Shown in pieces: positions 15,405 through 24,048 of a DNA stretch of 64,000 bases. The stretch lies in the NCBI RefSeq assembly GCF_000420025.1, contig NZ_ATUD01000007.1:186001-250000 (forward strand), given 5' to 3'. Below the pieces are notes generated by a model. It did no database searches. It saw only the letters and a program-made list of their open reading frames with translations, and was not told the origin of the DNA. A program made the position numbers and the translations under genes. The stretch comes from Patulibacter americanus DSM 16676. GTDB lineage: Bacteria; Actinomycetota; Thermoleophilia; Solirubrobacterales; Solirubrobacteraceae. Numbering within the stretch: the first letter of the stretch is position 1; each line of letters opens with the position of its first letter.

Positions 15405-16739
15405 ATGAGCGAGATCCCGATCACCGTCCGAGGGGGCGTCGACGACCGTGCCGTCGCCCAGCTCGAGCGCTGCGCTCGGGCCGGTGACGCGGTGGCGGGC
15501 GCCCTGTGCGCCGACGGCCACGTGGGCTACTCGCAGCCCATCGGCGGCGCGATCGCCTACCCCGACCACATCAGCCCCAGCGGCGTGGGGTACGACATCG
15601 GCTGCGGCAACAAGGCCGTGCGGACCGACATCCGCACGGACGAGCTGCGGGCCGACCTGCCGCGCGTGATGGACGAGATCTTCGACCGGATCTCGTTCGG
15701 CATGGGGCGCAAGAACGACGAGCCCGTCGAGCACCCGGTGCTCGACGCGATCGCCGACGCCGACTTCGCGCCGCAGCGGTCCCTGGCCAGCGGGGCGCGC
15801 AAGCAGCTCGGGACCGTCGGGGCGGGCAACCACTACGTCGACCTGTTCGCGGGCGACGACGGGTTCGCCTGGGTCGGCGTGCACTTCGGCTCGCGCGGGT
15901 TCGGGCACAAGACGGCCTCGGGGTTCCTCTCGCTGGCGGCGGGCGGCCGGTTCACCGACCGCGCGCCGAACGGCGAGATGGACGCCGACCCGATCCTGCT
16001 GGAGGCCGACTCCGAGCTCGGCGCGTCCTACATCGCGGCGATGGAGCTCGCCGGCGCGTACGCCTACGCCGGGCGCGACGTCGTCGTCGACAAGGTCCTC
16101 GAGATCCTCGGGGCCACGGCGACCTACGAGGTCCACAACCACCACAACTACGCGTGGCGGGAGCGGCACCTCGGGGTCGACGCCTGGGTCGTCCGCAAGG
16201 GCTGCACCCCGGCGTTCCCGGGCCAGGAGGGGTTCGTCGGCGCGACGATGGGCGAGCCGTCCGTGATCCTGCGGGGCCTCGACACGGCGGGCACGGCAGG
16301 CCTGCTCGGGTCGACCGTCCACGGCGCGGGACGCGTGATGTCGCGGAGCCAGGCGGCGGGCCGGATCGCCAACCGCATGGAGTGCAACGCCCGCGACTGC
16401 GACTTCTGGGCGCCGATGGCGGAATTCCGGGAGGCCCGGGAGCGTGCGGGTGCGGAGAACGGGCGCTTCACGCTCTGCCCGCGCCACCCCGACGGGAAGA
16501 TGACGAAGCGCCGCGGCCGCGTCCGCGACGGCGTCATCGACTTCGGGGCGGTCCAGGCCGAGCTGCGGGGCGCGGGCGTCGAGCTGCGCGGCGGCGCGGC
16601 CGACGAGGCCCCGGCGGCGTACAAGCGACTCGACGCGGTCCTCGCGGCGCACGCCGACACCGTCGAGGTGCTGCACCGCCTGACCCCGATCGGCGTCGCG
16701 ATGGCGCCGGCCGACACGGCCGATCCCTACAAGGACTGA
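15405..16739 (+). CDS. rtcB: RNA-splicing ligase RtcB
   Basis: GTP- and Mn-dependent ligase joining 2',3'-cyclic-phosphate or 3'-phosphate RNA ends to 5'-OH ends, used in RNA repair. 444 aa. The metal motif GVGYDIGCGNK (Asp64, Cys67) is followed by GAGNHYVD, HFGSRGFGH (His160) and HNHHNYAW. STVHGAGRVMSR (His306) carries the guanylylated His and Arg/Ser GMP contacts. The C-terminus EAPAAYKRLDAV ... VLHRLTPIGVAMAP is the usual RtcB ending. Unusual is a segment around 325-375 with Cys327, Cys332 and Cys358, which might bind metal. No archease or RNA 3'-cyclase gene is adjacent. ATG 15405 has CATGCT 6 bases upstream. Confidence 0.95.
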   Translation: MSEIPITVRGGVDDRAVAQLERCARAGDAVAGALCADGHVGYSQPIGGAIAYPDHISPSGVGYDIGCGNKAVRTDIRTDELRADLPRVMDEIFDRISFGMGRKNDEPVEHPVLDAIADADFAPQRSLASGARKQLGTVGAGNHYVDLFAGDDGFAWVGVHFGSRGFGHKTASGFLSLAAGGRFTDRAPNGEMDADPILLEADSELGASYIAAMELAGAYAYAGRDVVVDKVLEILGATATYEVHNHHNYAWRERHLGVDAWVVRKGCTPAFPGQEGFVGATMGEPSVILRGLDTAGTAGLLGSTVHGAGRVMSRSQAAGRIANRMECNARDCDFWAPMAEFREARERAGAENGRFTLCPRHPDGKMTKRRGRVRDGVIDFGAVQAELRGAGVELRGGAADEAPAAYKRLDAVLAAHADTVEVLHRLTPIGVAMAPADTADPYKD

Positions 16740-16746
16740 CCCCGTC

Positions 16747-16769
16747 CTCCCGCCGCGCCGCGGTGGGAG
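16747..16769 (+). terminator. Hairpin downstream of rtcB
   Basis: A 10-bp stem (one G-T pair) with loop GCC starts 7 bases after the rtcB stop. No T-run, so at best a GC-hairpin terminator. Confidence 0.45.
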
Positions 16770-17003
16770 GGCCCGCGGGGCCGGCATCCGGCGGCGGACC
16801 ACGGCGACCCGGCAGGCCCACGCCCGCCGCACGGGCGACGCCGACGGCGCCCGCCCCCGGCGCCTCCGGCGCCCCCTGTCCGTCGGCCGGAGAACCCCCG
16901 GCACCGTTTGCCGGCCTGCGGGCGGGGGCACGTCTTCCCCATGCCCCGCCACGCGCACGGACAGCGACCGCCCCGCACGACGACGTCCGCCGGTGGCGGC
17001 GTC

Positions 17004-17009
17004 TAGGGT
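17004..17009 (+). promoter_or_regulatory. -10 element TAGGGT of the GCS2 gene
   Basis: 8 bases before ATG 17018. Confidence 0.6.
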
Positions 17010-17017
17010 CCTCGGCC

Positions 17018-18136
17018 ATGGAGCACGCCTTCCGCGCGGCCCCCGGGCGCACGCCCTTCTCGATCGGTGTCGAGGAGGAACTCATGATCGTGGACCCGGA
17101 GGACGGCCACGACCTCGTCAACGCGATCGAGTCGCTGCTGGGCGACGCGCCCGTCGGCGAGGTGAAGGCCGAGCTCATGGAGTCCGTCCTCGAGATCGCC
17201 ACGGAGCCCGTGAAGAACGCCGCGGAGGCCGGCGAGCAGCTGCGGCAGCTCCGCACGCACGTCCAGGACCGCGCCGGCGAGCACGACCTGGCGATCGCCT
17301 CCGCGGGCACGCACCCCTACGCCCGCTGGGAGGACCAGCGGATCGCGGCGCGGGACCGCTACCGCGACCTCGTGCGCGAGCTGCGCTTCGTCGCCCGGCA
17401 GGAGCTGCTCTTCGGGCTGCACGTGCACGTCGGCCTGGACGACCCCGACCAGGCGATCCACGTCGCCGACGGCATGCGCGTGCACCTGCCGATCCTGCTG
17501 GCCCTGTCGGCCAACTCGCCCTTCTGGCGCGGCGACCGCACGGGCCTGATGTCGACCCGCACCTCGATCTTCCGGGCGTTCCCGCGCGTCGGCGTGCCGA
17601 CCGCGTACGGCTCGTGGGACCGCTACGAGCGCGAGATCGAGTTCATGATGCGTTCCGGCGTCATGAGCGACCCGACCTACGTGTGGCACGACGTGCGCCC
17701 GCACCCGACGTTCGGCACGGTCGAGATCCGCGTCTGCGACGGCCAGACCCGCGTGGAGCACACCCTCGCGCTGACCGCCCTGATCCAGGCGATGGTGCAC
17801 GAGCTCGCGAGCCACTACGACGACGGCAAGCCGCTCGGCGACGTGCCGTGGCAGATCCTCGACGAGAACAAGTACCTCGCCGCGATCCACGGGCTCCACG
17901 GCGAGCTCGTCGACCTGCCGTCGAGCGAGCGGGTCCGCACCGTGGACCTGGCCAAGCGCCTGCTGGAGCGGCTGCGCCCCCACGCGCAGGAGCTCGGGTC
18001 GGAGAACGAGCTCGAGGGCATCGTCGACCTGCTCGAGCGCGGCACGGGCGGCGACCGCCAGGTCCTCGTCTACGACGCGAACAAGGACCTCCGCGAGGTC
18101 ATGGCCGAGATGGCCGACCACACCACCTGCGGCTGA
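17018..18136 (+). CDS. Carboxylate-amine ligase of the GCS2/YbdK family
   Basis: 372 aa. FSIGVEEELMIVDPEDG is the GCS2 opening with the catalytic-metal Glu residues; AELMESVLEIATEP, FGLHVHVGLDD, LLALSANSPFWRG and VEIRVCDGQT follow in family order. Members ligate glutamate to cysteine weakly or act in other gamma-glutamyl ligations; EgtA of ergothioneine synthesis is a relative, but no egt gene is nearby, so the product is uncertain. Soluble and cytoplasmic. Stands alone: preceded by a 278-base intergenic region and its own promoter, followed by a CCGGCGC palindrome shortly after the stop. Confidence 0.9.
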   Translation: MEHAFRAAPGRTPFSIGVEEELMIVDPEDGHDLVNAIESLLGDAPVGEVKAELMESVLEIATEPVKNAAEAGEQLRQLRTHVQDRAGEHDLAIASAGTHPYARWEDQRIAARDRYRDLVRELRFVARQELLFGLHVHVGLDDPDQAIHVADGMRVHLPILLALSANSPFWRGDRTGLMSTRTSIFRAFPRVGVPTAYGSWDRYEREIEFMMRSGVMSDPTYVWHDVRPHPTFGTVEIRVCDGQTRVEHTLALTALIQAMVHELASHYDDGKPLGDVPWQILDENKYLAAIHGLHGELVDLPSSERVRTVDLAKRLLERLRPHAQELGSENELEGIVDLLERGTGGDRQVLVYDANKDLREVMAEMADHTTCG

Positions 18137-18328
18137 GGCCGGCGCGCGCCGGTTCGGGGCGCCGGGTCGGCACCGGGTCACCGCCGTCGAGATGGCGGGC
18201 CGACTCCCTGCCGGAGAGCCCCCGGCGGGTCCCCCGCCACCGCCTACCGATCCGGCGCGTGCGCCGTCCGGAGGGGCCTTGGGCCCCCAACCGTGGCGCC
18301 GCGCCGCTCGATGCGCCACCCTTGGTGC

Positions 18329-18979
18329 ATGAGCACGAACCCCAGGACGGGACGCGGCAGGGCGCTGTTGGGCGGCGGGCAGCGCGAGAACGGCTTCCTG
18401 TTCGTCGGCGCGATGGTCGCGCTGATGTGGATCGTGGAGGTGATCGACTCCGTCGCGGACCACCGCCTGGACCAGTACGGGATCAAGCCGCGCGAGGTCG
18501 GCGGCCTCGACGGCGTGCTGTTCAGCCCGTTCCTGCACGGCAGCTTCGGCCACCTGCTGTCGAACACCGTGCCCTTCGTGGTGCTCGGCCTGGTCATCGC
18601 CTTCAACGGCGCCGTCCGTGTGCTGCTCGTGACCCTCATCGTCGGGCTCGTGGCCGGCCTGGGCACCTGGCTCATCGCGCCGGAGAACACGCTGACCGTC
18701 GGCGCCAGCGGGCTCGTCATGGGCTACGCGACCTACCTCATCGCGCGCGGCGTCTTCAGCCGCCGCATCGTCGAGCTCGTGCTCGGCGCGCTCGTCGCGG
18801 TCGTCTGGGGCGGCGCGCTGCTGTGGAGCCTCGTCCCCCGCGAGGGTGTCTCCTGGCAGGCGCACCTCTGCGGCGGCATCGGCGGCGTGATCGCCGCGTG
18901 GCTGCTCACGAAGGACCGTCGCGAGGAGCGCGACGTGCGCGCCCCGGGGCGCAGCCACGGCCCGCTCGACCTCGTCTGA
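18329..18979 (+). CDS. Rhomboid family intramembrane serine protease
   Basis: 216 aa with about six hydrophobic segments. The catalytic serine is in GASGLVMGY (Ser127) and the histidine in WQAHLCGGIGG (His179), with the family motif HGSFGHLLSNT (His75, Asn79) ahead of them. It should cleave transmembrane substrates within the bilayer; substrates are unknown. A CACCCT hexamer lies 6 bases before ATG 18329. An upstream in-frame ATG at 18293 would place part of the promoter in the protein, so it was rejected. Downstream is a GNAT gene with its own promoter. Confidence 0.92.
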   Translation: MSTNPRTGRGRALLGGGQRENGFLFVGAMVALMWIVEVIDSVADHRLDQYGIKPREVGGLDGVLFSPFLHGSFGHLLSNTVPFVVLGLVIAFNGAVRVLLVTLIVGLVAGLGTWLIAPENTLTVGASGLVMGYATYLIARGVFSRRIVELVLGALVAVVWGGALLWSLVPREGVSWQAHLCGGIGGVIAAWLLTKDRREERDVRAPGRSHGPLDLV

Positions 18980-19078
18980 CCGATCCGCCCGTCGCCGCGC
19001 CCCGCGGGTGGCGCGGGGCGGCGGACGCACCGGATCGCCGCGGCTGCTGCGGTGCGACGACGGTACGCCGTCCTCGTC

Positions 19079-19084
19079 TAGCGT
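19079..19084 (+). promoter_or_regulatory. -10 element TAGCGT of the GNAT gene
   Basis: 7 bases before GTG 19092; fixes the start at the GTG rather than an upstream codon. Confidence 0.6.
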
Positions 19085-19091
19085 CCCCCTG

Positions 19092-19907
19092 GTGCACCCC
19101 GCGGCCGAACGCAGCGACCAGTGGTGGGCGGAGCTCACGATCGGTCACGCCGCCGGCGTGACCCGCGCCCGTGCGGCGAACGCCCGCCGCACGACCTTCG
19201 GCTGGATGCTGACGACGCCCGCCGCCCCGCGGGTGTGGGCGCTCAACCGCGCCCAGGTCGTCCCGGGCGCGGGCGGCCTCGACCCCGCCGACACGGTCAC
19301 CGCCGTCGAGGCGGCCCACGACGCCGCCGGCCTGACGCACCGCGCCGTCGACGTGCGCTCGCGCGGCGACGCGCGGCGGCTCGGGGCGGTGCTGCGCGCC
19401 GCCGGGTTCACGGTCTTCGAGCTCGCCGTCCTGGCCGCCACGCCGGCCGAGGTCAAGGACCACACGGCCCCGCGCCCGGGGCGCACGTGGACCGTCGCCC
19501 CCTACGGCCCGCGGGCCGCGGAGCCGGTCCGCCGCGCGGCCGAGGAGCTCACTGACCGCGGCCCGGAGGAGCGCGAGCAGGTCGCCACGCAGTGGAGCCT
19601 GGCGCCGGCCGAGGCCGCCGCCCACCTCGTGGCCCGCAACGACGCCGGCGAGGCCGTCGGCTCCGCGGTCGTGCACCGCGCGAGCCTCCACGTCGAGCTC
19701 GACGACGTCCTCACGCACCCCGTGCACGAGCGCTCCGGCGTGGGCAGCGCCCTCCTCCGGACCACCGCCCGGATGGCCGACGACCTCGACGTCGCCCGGA
19801 TCACGCTGCTCGCCGAGCCGAACTCGTACGCCGCGGGCTGGTACGGCCGGCTCGGCTTCCGCGAGATCGGCCGGACGACCCAGGCCCACCGCGACGCGGT
19901 GGTCTGA
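19092..19907 (+). CDS. GNAT family N-acetyltransferase
   Basis: 271 aa from GTG. The C-terminal 90 residues form a GNAT domain: VGSAVVHRASLHVELDDVLTHP, then HERSGVGSALLRTTA (acetyl-CoA-binding loop, R/Q-x-x-G-x-G/A equivalent), ARITLLAEPNSYAAGWYGRLGF. The N-terminal half (WWAELTIGHAAG ... AGFTVFELAVLAA) looks like a degenerate second GNAT-like lobe, as in many actinobacterial acetyltransferases. Substrate unknown. It converges on the enoyl-CoA hydratase gene with only 8 bases between stops. Confidence 0.85.
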   Translation: MHPAAERSDQWWAELTIGHAAGVTRARAANARRTTFGWMLTTPAAPRVWALNRAQVVPGAGGLDPADTVTAVEAAHDAAGLTHRAVDVRSRGDARRLGAVLRAAGFTVFELAVLAATPAEVKDHTAPRPGRTWTVAPYGPRAAEPVRRAAEELTDRGPEEREQVATQWSLAPAEAAAHLVARNDAGEAVGSAVVHRASLHVELDDVLTHPVHERSGVGSALLRTTARMADDLDVARITLLAEPNSYAAGWYGRLGFREIGRTTQAHRDAVV

Positions 19908-19915
19908 GGCCGCCC

Positions 19916-20647
19916 TCAGCGCCCGCGCATGCCCCCCTGCGGCAGCCCCTGCCCGTAGCGCTGCCAGTCGAGCAGGGTCACGTTCTCGCGCGCCGTGCGG
20001 CCGGCCAGGTCCTCGAGGTCCCGGAACATCGTCTTGAGCCGGCGCATCCCGTCCCCGGGGCGGGACGCGAGCTCCGTCGCCAACGCGATCGCGGCGGCCT
20101 CCGCCTCCTCCGTCGGCACGACGCGCTCGGCCAGGCCGATCCGCCCGGCCTCCTCCGCGCCCACCGGACGGCCGCTGTAGATGAGGTCCTTGGCGCGGGA
20201 GAGTCCGACGAGGGGGACGAGCCGGGCCGGGCCCACCGGCACGCCGAGCTTCGCCCCCGCCCACGCGAGCTTCACGTTCTCCCCCGCCACCCGCAGGTCG
20301 CAGGCGGCCGCGAGCTCGGCGCCGGCCCCCACGACGTTGCCGACGCAGACCGCGACCGTCGGCACGGGCAGGTCGGTGACGGCCTGGTACATCCGGGCGA
20401 ACCGCTCCATCCGCGCGATGCCGCCCTCGCGGTCGAGCTCCTCCGCCACGTCGGCACCGGCGCAGAGGGCGCGGGTCGAGGTCGTGGAGAACACCACCGT
20501 CCGCAGGTCGGCGTCGGCCGCAAGCTCCTCCAGCGCCGCCAGCAGCTCGTCGAGGGTCTGGGTGTCCATGGCGTTGCGTCGCTCGGGGCGGTCGAGGCGC
20601 ACGACCTCGACCCCGTCGGCGACCCGCTCGCGCTGCAGTCCGGTCAT
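19916..20647 (-). CDS. Enoyl-CoA hydratase/isomerase family protein
   Basis: Crotonase fold, 243 aa. DRPERRNAMDTQTLDELLAAL is the N-terminal signature, the oxyanion-hole segments are STRALCAGADV and GNVVGAGAELAAACDLRVA, and KLGVPVG follows. At the position of the second catalytic Glu of true hydratases the sequence reads VGPARLVPLVG without an obvious acidic residue, so it may be an isomerase or another crotonase type. The start is ATG 20647. The upstream frame is open but runs into the divergent gene. It shares a 27-base intergenic region with the small membrane protein gene. Confidence 0.9.
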   Translation of the reverse strand: MTGLQRERVADGVEVVRLDRPERRNAMDTQTLDELLAALEELAADADLRTVVFSTTSTRALCAGADVAEELDREGGIARMERFARMYQAVTDLPVPTVAVCVGNVVGAGAELAAACDLRVAGENVKLAWAGAKLGVPVGPARLVPLVGLSRAKDLIYSGRPVGAEEAGRIGLAERVVPTEEAEAAAIALATELASRPGDGMRRLKTMFRDLEDLAGRTARENVTLLDWQRYGQGLPQGGMRGR

Positions 20648-20660
20648 CGGCGGGGTTCTA

Positions 20661-20666
20661 TACGAT
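20661..20666 (+). promoter_or_regulatory. -10 element TACGAT within a 27-base divergent promoter
   Basis: 8 bases before ATG 20675. The overlapping TATAGA on the other strand (9 bases from ATG 20647) could serve the crotonase gene, so both promoters appear interleaved. Confidence 0.55.
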
Positions 20667-20674
20667 GGAGGCCC

Positions 20675-20947
20675 ATGCGCCGTCTTCTCGTCCTCGCCGC
20701 GACCACGATCGCGACGCTCTCGGCCACCGTCGCCACCGCCTCGGCGAAGATCGACTCCGGTCAGGGCACCGTGGGCGAGAACAACGACCTCATGGTCACG
20801 CTCTTCGGCTTCGCGGTCCTCGTCGGCATCCCGGCCTTCGCCGCGCTCGCCAGCCTGCTCCAGGCCCGCCTGGACAAGCGCAAGTACGCGCGCCTCGCCG
20901 CCGCCCGCGCCCGCAAGGCGTCGAGCGACCGTCGCCTCGGCTGGTAG
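20675..20947 (+). CDS. Small secreted/membrane protein, 90 aa
   Basis: Opens MRRLLVLAATTIATLSATVATASA, a clear signal sequence, then about 15 polar residues, a single transmembrane stretch (LMVTLFGFAVLVGIPAFAAL), and a basic tail with AR repeats (RLDKRKYARLAAARARKA). This layout is typical of small actinobacterial membrane proteins of unknown role, with the basic tail predicted in the cytoplasm. The start has TACGAT 8 bases upstream plus GGAGG. A strong hairpin follows the stop. No named family recognised. Confidence 0.75.
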   Translation: MRRLLVLAATTIATLSATVATASAKIDSGQGTVGENNDLMVTLFGFAVLVGIPAFAALASLLQARLDKRKYARLAAARARKASSDRRLGW

Positions 20948-20963
20948 CGCCGCCTCCCCCTCC

Positions 20964-20988
20964 ACGGGGCCGTCGGTGACGGCCCCGT
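20964..20988 (+). terminator. Strong hairpin after the 90-residue membrane protein gene
   Basis: ACGGGGCCGTC-GGT-GACGGCCCCGT, a perfect 11-bp stem with a 3-base loop, 16 bases after the stop. Confidence 0.65.
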
Positions 20989-21018
20989 CAACGTCTCCCG
21001 AGGCACCCGTCCGTCGGG

Positions 21019-21024
21019 TACGCT
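21019..21024 (+). promoter_or_regulatory. -10 element TACGCT with a structured leader ahead of the acyl-CoA reductase gene
   Basis: TACGCT lies 48 bases before ATG 21073, so this transcript has a leader. The leader holds a 7-bp hairpin (21036-21052, GGCGTGC-GTC-GCACGCC) and an AAGGGA ribosome site. Confidence 0.5.
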
Positions 21025-21072
21025 CGCGCCCATCGGGCGTGCGTCGCACGCCGCACGCCGAAGGGACGACGC

Positions 21073-23055
21073 ATGGCCTACCTGGTCACGGGAGCAACGG
21101 GGTTCATCGGTCGCCATTTGGTGGCGACCCTGCTGGAGAAGCGCGAGGGAGAGATCTTCCTCGTCGTCCGCGACGCCTCCCAGCCGAAGGTCGACCGGCT
21201 GATCGAGGGCTGGCCCGAGGGCGCCGAGGAGCGCATTCGCGTGATCGTGGGCGACCTCGAGAGCCCCGCCATGGGCGTCGAGCCGGGCTGGATCGACGAG
21301 CACCGCGGCCAGATCGACCACGTCTTCCACCTCGCGGCGATCTACGACATGACCGCCGACGAGGCGCGCAACGAAGCGCTGAACGTCGAGGGCACCCGCC
21401 ACGCCGTCGAGCTGGCCAACGTGCTCGAGGCCGGCCGCTTCCACCACGTCTCCTCCGTCGCGGTCGCCGGCGACTACGACGGCGTCTTCCGCGAGGACAT
21501 GTTCGACGAGGGCCAGCCGCTGCCCTCGCCCTACCACCGCACGAAGTTCGCCTCGGAGCGGATCGCGCGCGGCGAGACCCTCATCCCGTGGCGGATCTAC
21601 CGCCCGTCCATCGTCGTCGGGCACTCCGAGACGGGCGAGATGGACAAGGTCGACGGCCCGTACTACACGTTCGGCCTGATCAAGGCCATGCGCAAGCTCC
21701 CGGGCTTCATCCCGCTCATGGCCCCGGACATGGGCGCCACGAACATCGTCCCGGTCGACTACGTCGCGAACGCGCTGGACCACATCGGCCACGCCGAGGG
21801 GCTCGACCAGCAGGCGTTCCACCTGACGGCCCCGCGCCCGCAGCCGCTCGTCGAGGTCATCAACCTCGTCGCCCGCGCCGCCCGCGCCCCGCGCCTCTCG
21901 CTGCGCCCGCCGGGCATGCCGCCCGTCGACGTCCACAAGGGCGTCCTCGGCGCCGCCCTGCGGGCCCCGGCTCTCGCACCGCTGCGCCGGATCCTCCTCT
22001 CCCCCACCGGGATCCCGGACGAGGTCCTGCCGCACATGAGCTTCGTGCCGGTGTTCGACGCCCGCCGGGCCGAGCAGGCGCTGAACGGCTCCGGCGTGAC
22101 CCTCCCCCGTCTGCGCGAGTACGCGGCCAACCTCTGGGACTTCTGGGAGCGCAACCTCGACCCGGCGCTGCACAACGACACGCGCCTGCGCGAGGCCGTC
22201 GTCGGCCGCACGGTGCTCATCACGGGCGCCTCCTCCGGCATCGGCGAGGCCACGGCGCTGAAGGTCGCCCTCGCCGGCGGCACGCCCCTGCTCGTGGCCC
22301 GCACGCGGTCCAAGCTCGAGGCGCTGAAGCGGCTGATCGAGGCGCACGGCGGGACGGCATACGTCTACCCCTGCGACCTCAACGACATGGAGGCGATCGA
22401 CGAGCTGGCGAAGACCGTCACCCGCGAGCACCGCGTCGACGTCGTCATCAACAACGCCGGCCGGTCCATCCGCCGCTCGCTCAAGCTCAGCCTGAACCGC
22501 TTCCACGACTTCGAGCGGACGATGCAGCTGAACTACTTCGGCGCGATCCGGCTCGTGATGGGCGTCGTCCCGCACATGGTCGAGCACGGCGGCGGCCACA
22601 TCGTGAACATCTCCTCCATCGGCGCGCAGACGTGGCCGCCGCGGTTCTCGGCCTACGTGGCGAGCAAGACCGCACTGGACGCGTGGACGCGCATCGTGGC
22701 GGCCGAGCTCCTGGGCGCGAACGTCACGTTCACGACGATCCACATGCCGCTCGTGCGGACGCCCATGATCGCACCGACGAAGCTCTACGACCGGATGCCG
22801 ACGATCACCCCGGTCGAGGCGGCGGACATGGTCGCCGAGGCGATGATCAGCCACCCCAAGCAGATCAACACGCTGCTGGGCACCGCCGGCGAGGTCCTCT
22901 ACGCCGTGGCGCCGCAGGTCAGCGACTTCATCCTGAACATGGGCTTCCGAGTCTTCCCGGACTCCGCGGCGGCCCGTGGCACGGAGAACCCCGACGAGCG
23001 CGCCGGGGTCGAGATGCGCGTGCTCGCCGCGCTGACGCGCGGCATGCACTGGTAG
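21073..23055 (+). CDS. Two-domain fatty acyl-CoA reductase (extended SDR plus classical SDR), AcrA1-like
   Basis: 660 aa. Residues 1-350 are an extended SDR with nucleotide motif GATGFIG (7-12) and active site Tyr154/Lys158 (YHRTK), like the reductase module of fatty acyl-CoA reductases. Residues 370-640 are a classical SDR: TGASSGIG (384-391), NNAG (460-463), NISSIG, and Tyr528/Lys532 (YVASK). The same fusion occurs in mycobacterial AcrA1 (Rv3391), annotated as a multifunctional enzyme reducing acyl-CoA via aldehyde to alcohol for waxes. Role inferred: fatty alcohol or lipid-storage synthesis. Convergent with a TetR gene; the crotonase and desaturase genes in the window fit lipid metabolism. 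Confidence 0.88.
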   Translation: MAYLVTGATGFIGRHLVATLLEKREGEIFLVVRDASQPKVDRLIEGWPEGAEERIRVIVGDLESPAMGVEPGWIDEHRGQIDHVFHLAAIYDMTADEARNEALNVEGTRHAVELANVLEAGRFHHVSSVAVAGDYDGVFREDMFDEGQPLPSPYHRTKFASERIARGETLIPWRIYRPSIVVGHSETGEMDKVDGPYYTFGLIKAMRKLPGFIPLMAPDMGATNIVPVDYVANALDHIGHAEGLDQQAFHLTAPRPQPLVEVINLVARAARAPRLSLRPPGMPPVDVHKGVLGAALRAPALAPLRRILLSPTGIPDEVLPHMSFVPVFDARRAEQALNGSGVTLPRLREYAANLWDFWERNLDPALHNDTRLREAVVGRTVLITGASSGIGEATALKVALAGGTPLLVARTRSKLEALKRLIEAHGGTAYVYPCDLNDMEAIDELAKTVTREHRVDVVINNAGRSIRRSLKLSLNRFHDFERTMQLNYFGAIRLVMGVVPHMVEHGGGHIVNISSIGAQTWPPRFSAYVASKTALDAWTRIVAAELLGANVTFTTIHMPLVRTPMIAPTKLYDRMPTITPVEAADMVAEAMISHPKQINTLLGTAGEVLYAVAPQVSDFILNMGFRVFPDSAAARGTENPDERAGVEMRVLAALTRGMHW

Positions 23056-23060
23056 CCGGC

Positions 23061-23098
23061 GGCGCGGGAGGCCCGGCGTCCGGCCGGGCGTCCGCGCC
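23061..23098. terminator. Nested hairpin between convergent genes
   Basis: Outer arms GGCGCGG/CCGCGCC (23061-23067, 23092-23098) enclose inner arms GCCCGGC/GCCGGGC (23071-23089). It probably terminates both the reductase and the TetR transcripts. Confidence 0.55.
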
Positions 23099-23117
23099 GC
23101 TCAGGCGGCGCCGGGAC

Positions 23118-23786
23118 TCAGGCGGTGACGCGGGCGCTCAGGCCCGCGGTGAGCATGCCGACGGCGTGCTTGAGGAAGTCCTCGGCCTGGTGGTCGCCGA
23201 TCTCCTCCCGGGTGTTGCGCATGATCGGCGCGTCCTCGGGACCGCCGGCGGAGATCTGCTCGAGCGACTGCATGACCTCGGACCACTCGCCGTCGAGGCG
23301 GGCGGCGCCGCGGAGCATCCACACGAGGGCGGGCGTGAAGCCGACGCGCTGCTCGTACGGGATCCCCGCGTTGGTCAGCGGCGAGTTGATCGCCTCGAGC
23401 CAGCGGACGAGGCCCGGGCGGCTCAGCGCCCGGCCGTGGAGGTGCTCCGCCAGGCCGGGAACGCTGAGGAAGACGGCGTAGGACCGCTCGACGAGGAGCA
23501 TGATCTGCTCCTCCCACGAGGCGTCCTCAGGCACGTCGAGGTCGATGGAGGCCACTGCGGCCTCCAGGACGTCGTCGACCAGCGTGTCCTTGCCGGCGAC
23601 GTGGCGGTAGGCCGCCATCGTGGACACGCCGAGCTCCTCGGCGAGCCGTCGCATGGAGAGCGTATCCAGCCCGTCACGACGGGCGATGGTCATCGCCGCA
23701 TCGATCACCAGCGCGCGGCTCAGGCGCTCGGCCTGAGGCGCACGCGGCGCAGAGGTGGTTGCCTGAGAAACCGGAACGTCGGGCAC
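23118..23786 (-). CDS. TetR family regulator with tetracyclin-repressor-like C-terminal domain
   Basis: 222 aa from GTG. The HTH is LSMRRLAEELGVSTMAAYRHVAGKDTLVDDVLEA; the AYRHVxxKDxL form is typical of TetR proteins with the TetR_C_1 ligand domain. The start was placed at the GTG of VPDVPVSQ because TACCAT lies 7 bases upstream; the frame is open to 23936 but that part is promoter. It is convergent with the acyl-CoA reductase gene, so a regulatory link is possible but not shown. The 262 bases upstream are unusually AT-rich for this DNA (run of five A near 23840) and may hold its operator. Confidence 0.88.
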   Translation of the reverse strand: MPDVPVSQATTSAPRAPQAERLSRALVIDAAMTIARRDGLDTLSMRRLAEELGVSTMAAYRHVAGKDTLVDDVLEAAVASIDLDVPEDASWEEQIMLLVERSYAVFLSVPGLAEHLHGRALSRPGLVRWLEAINSPLTNAGIPYEQRVGFTPALVWMLRGAARLDGEWSEVMQSLEQISAGGPEDAPIMRNTREEIGDHQAEDFLKHAVGMLTAGLSARVTA

Positions 23787-23793
23787 CGCAGGG

Positions 23794-23799
23794 ATGGTA
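23794..23799 (-). promoter_or_regulatory. -10 element TACCAT of the TetR gene
   Basis: 7 bases before GTG 23786 on the minus strand. Confidence 0.55.
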
Positions 23800-24048
23800 C
23801 CGATGGTCAGCGTGAGCGCCGCCACTCGGTGTGACCAAAAAGGACGTTCGTTGTACGCCAGAAACACCGTGCCGGTCCGATGTCCGTCGCGTGTGTGCGA
23901 GGCGGCACGGACACCACCCAGGCTAGGAGCGCCCAACCGCCAGATAGCGATATCAGCGCCACGTCCCCGGACGGGTGACCGGGAGCGGGGAGCACATGTC
24001 TCGCCCGCGACGGACGAGTATGCGGCCCCGGACCCGGTCCGACGGCCC

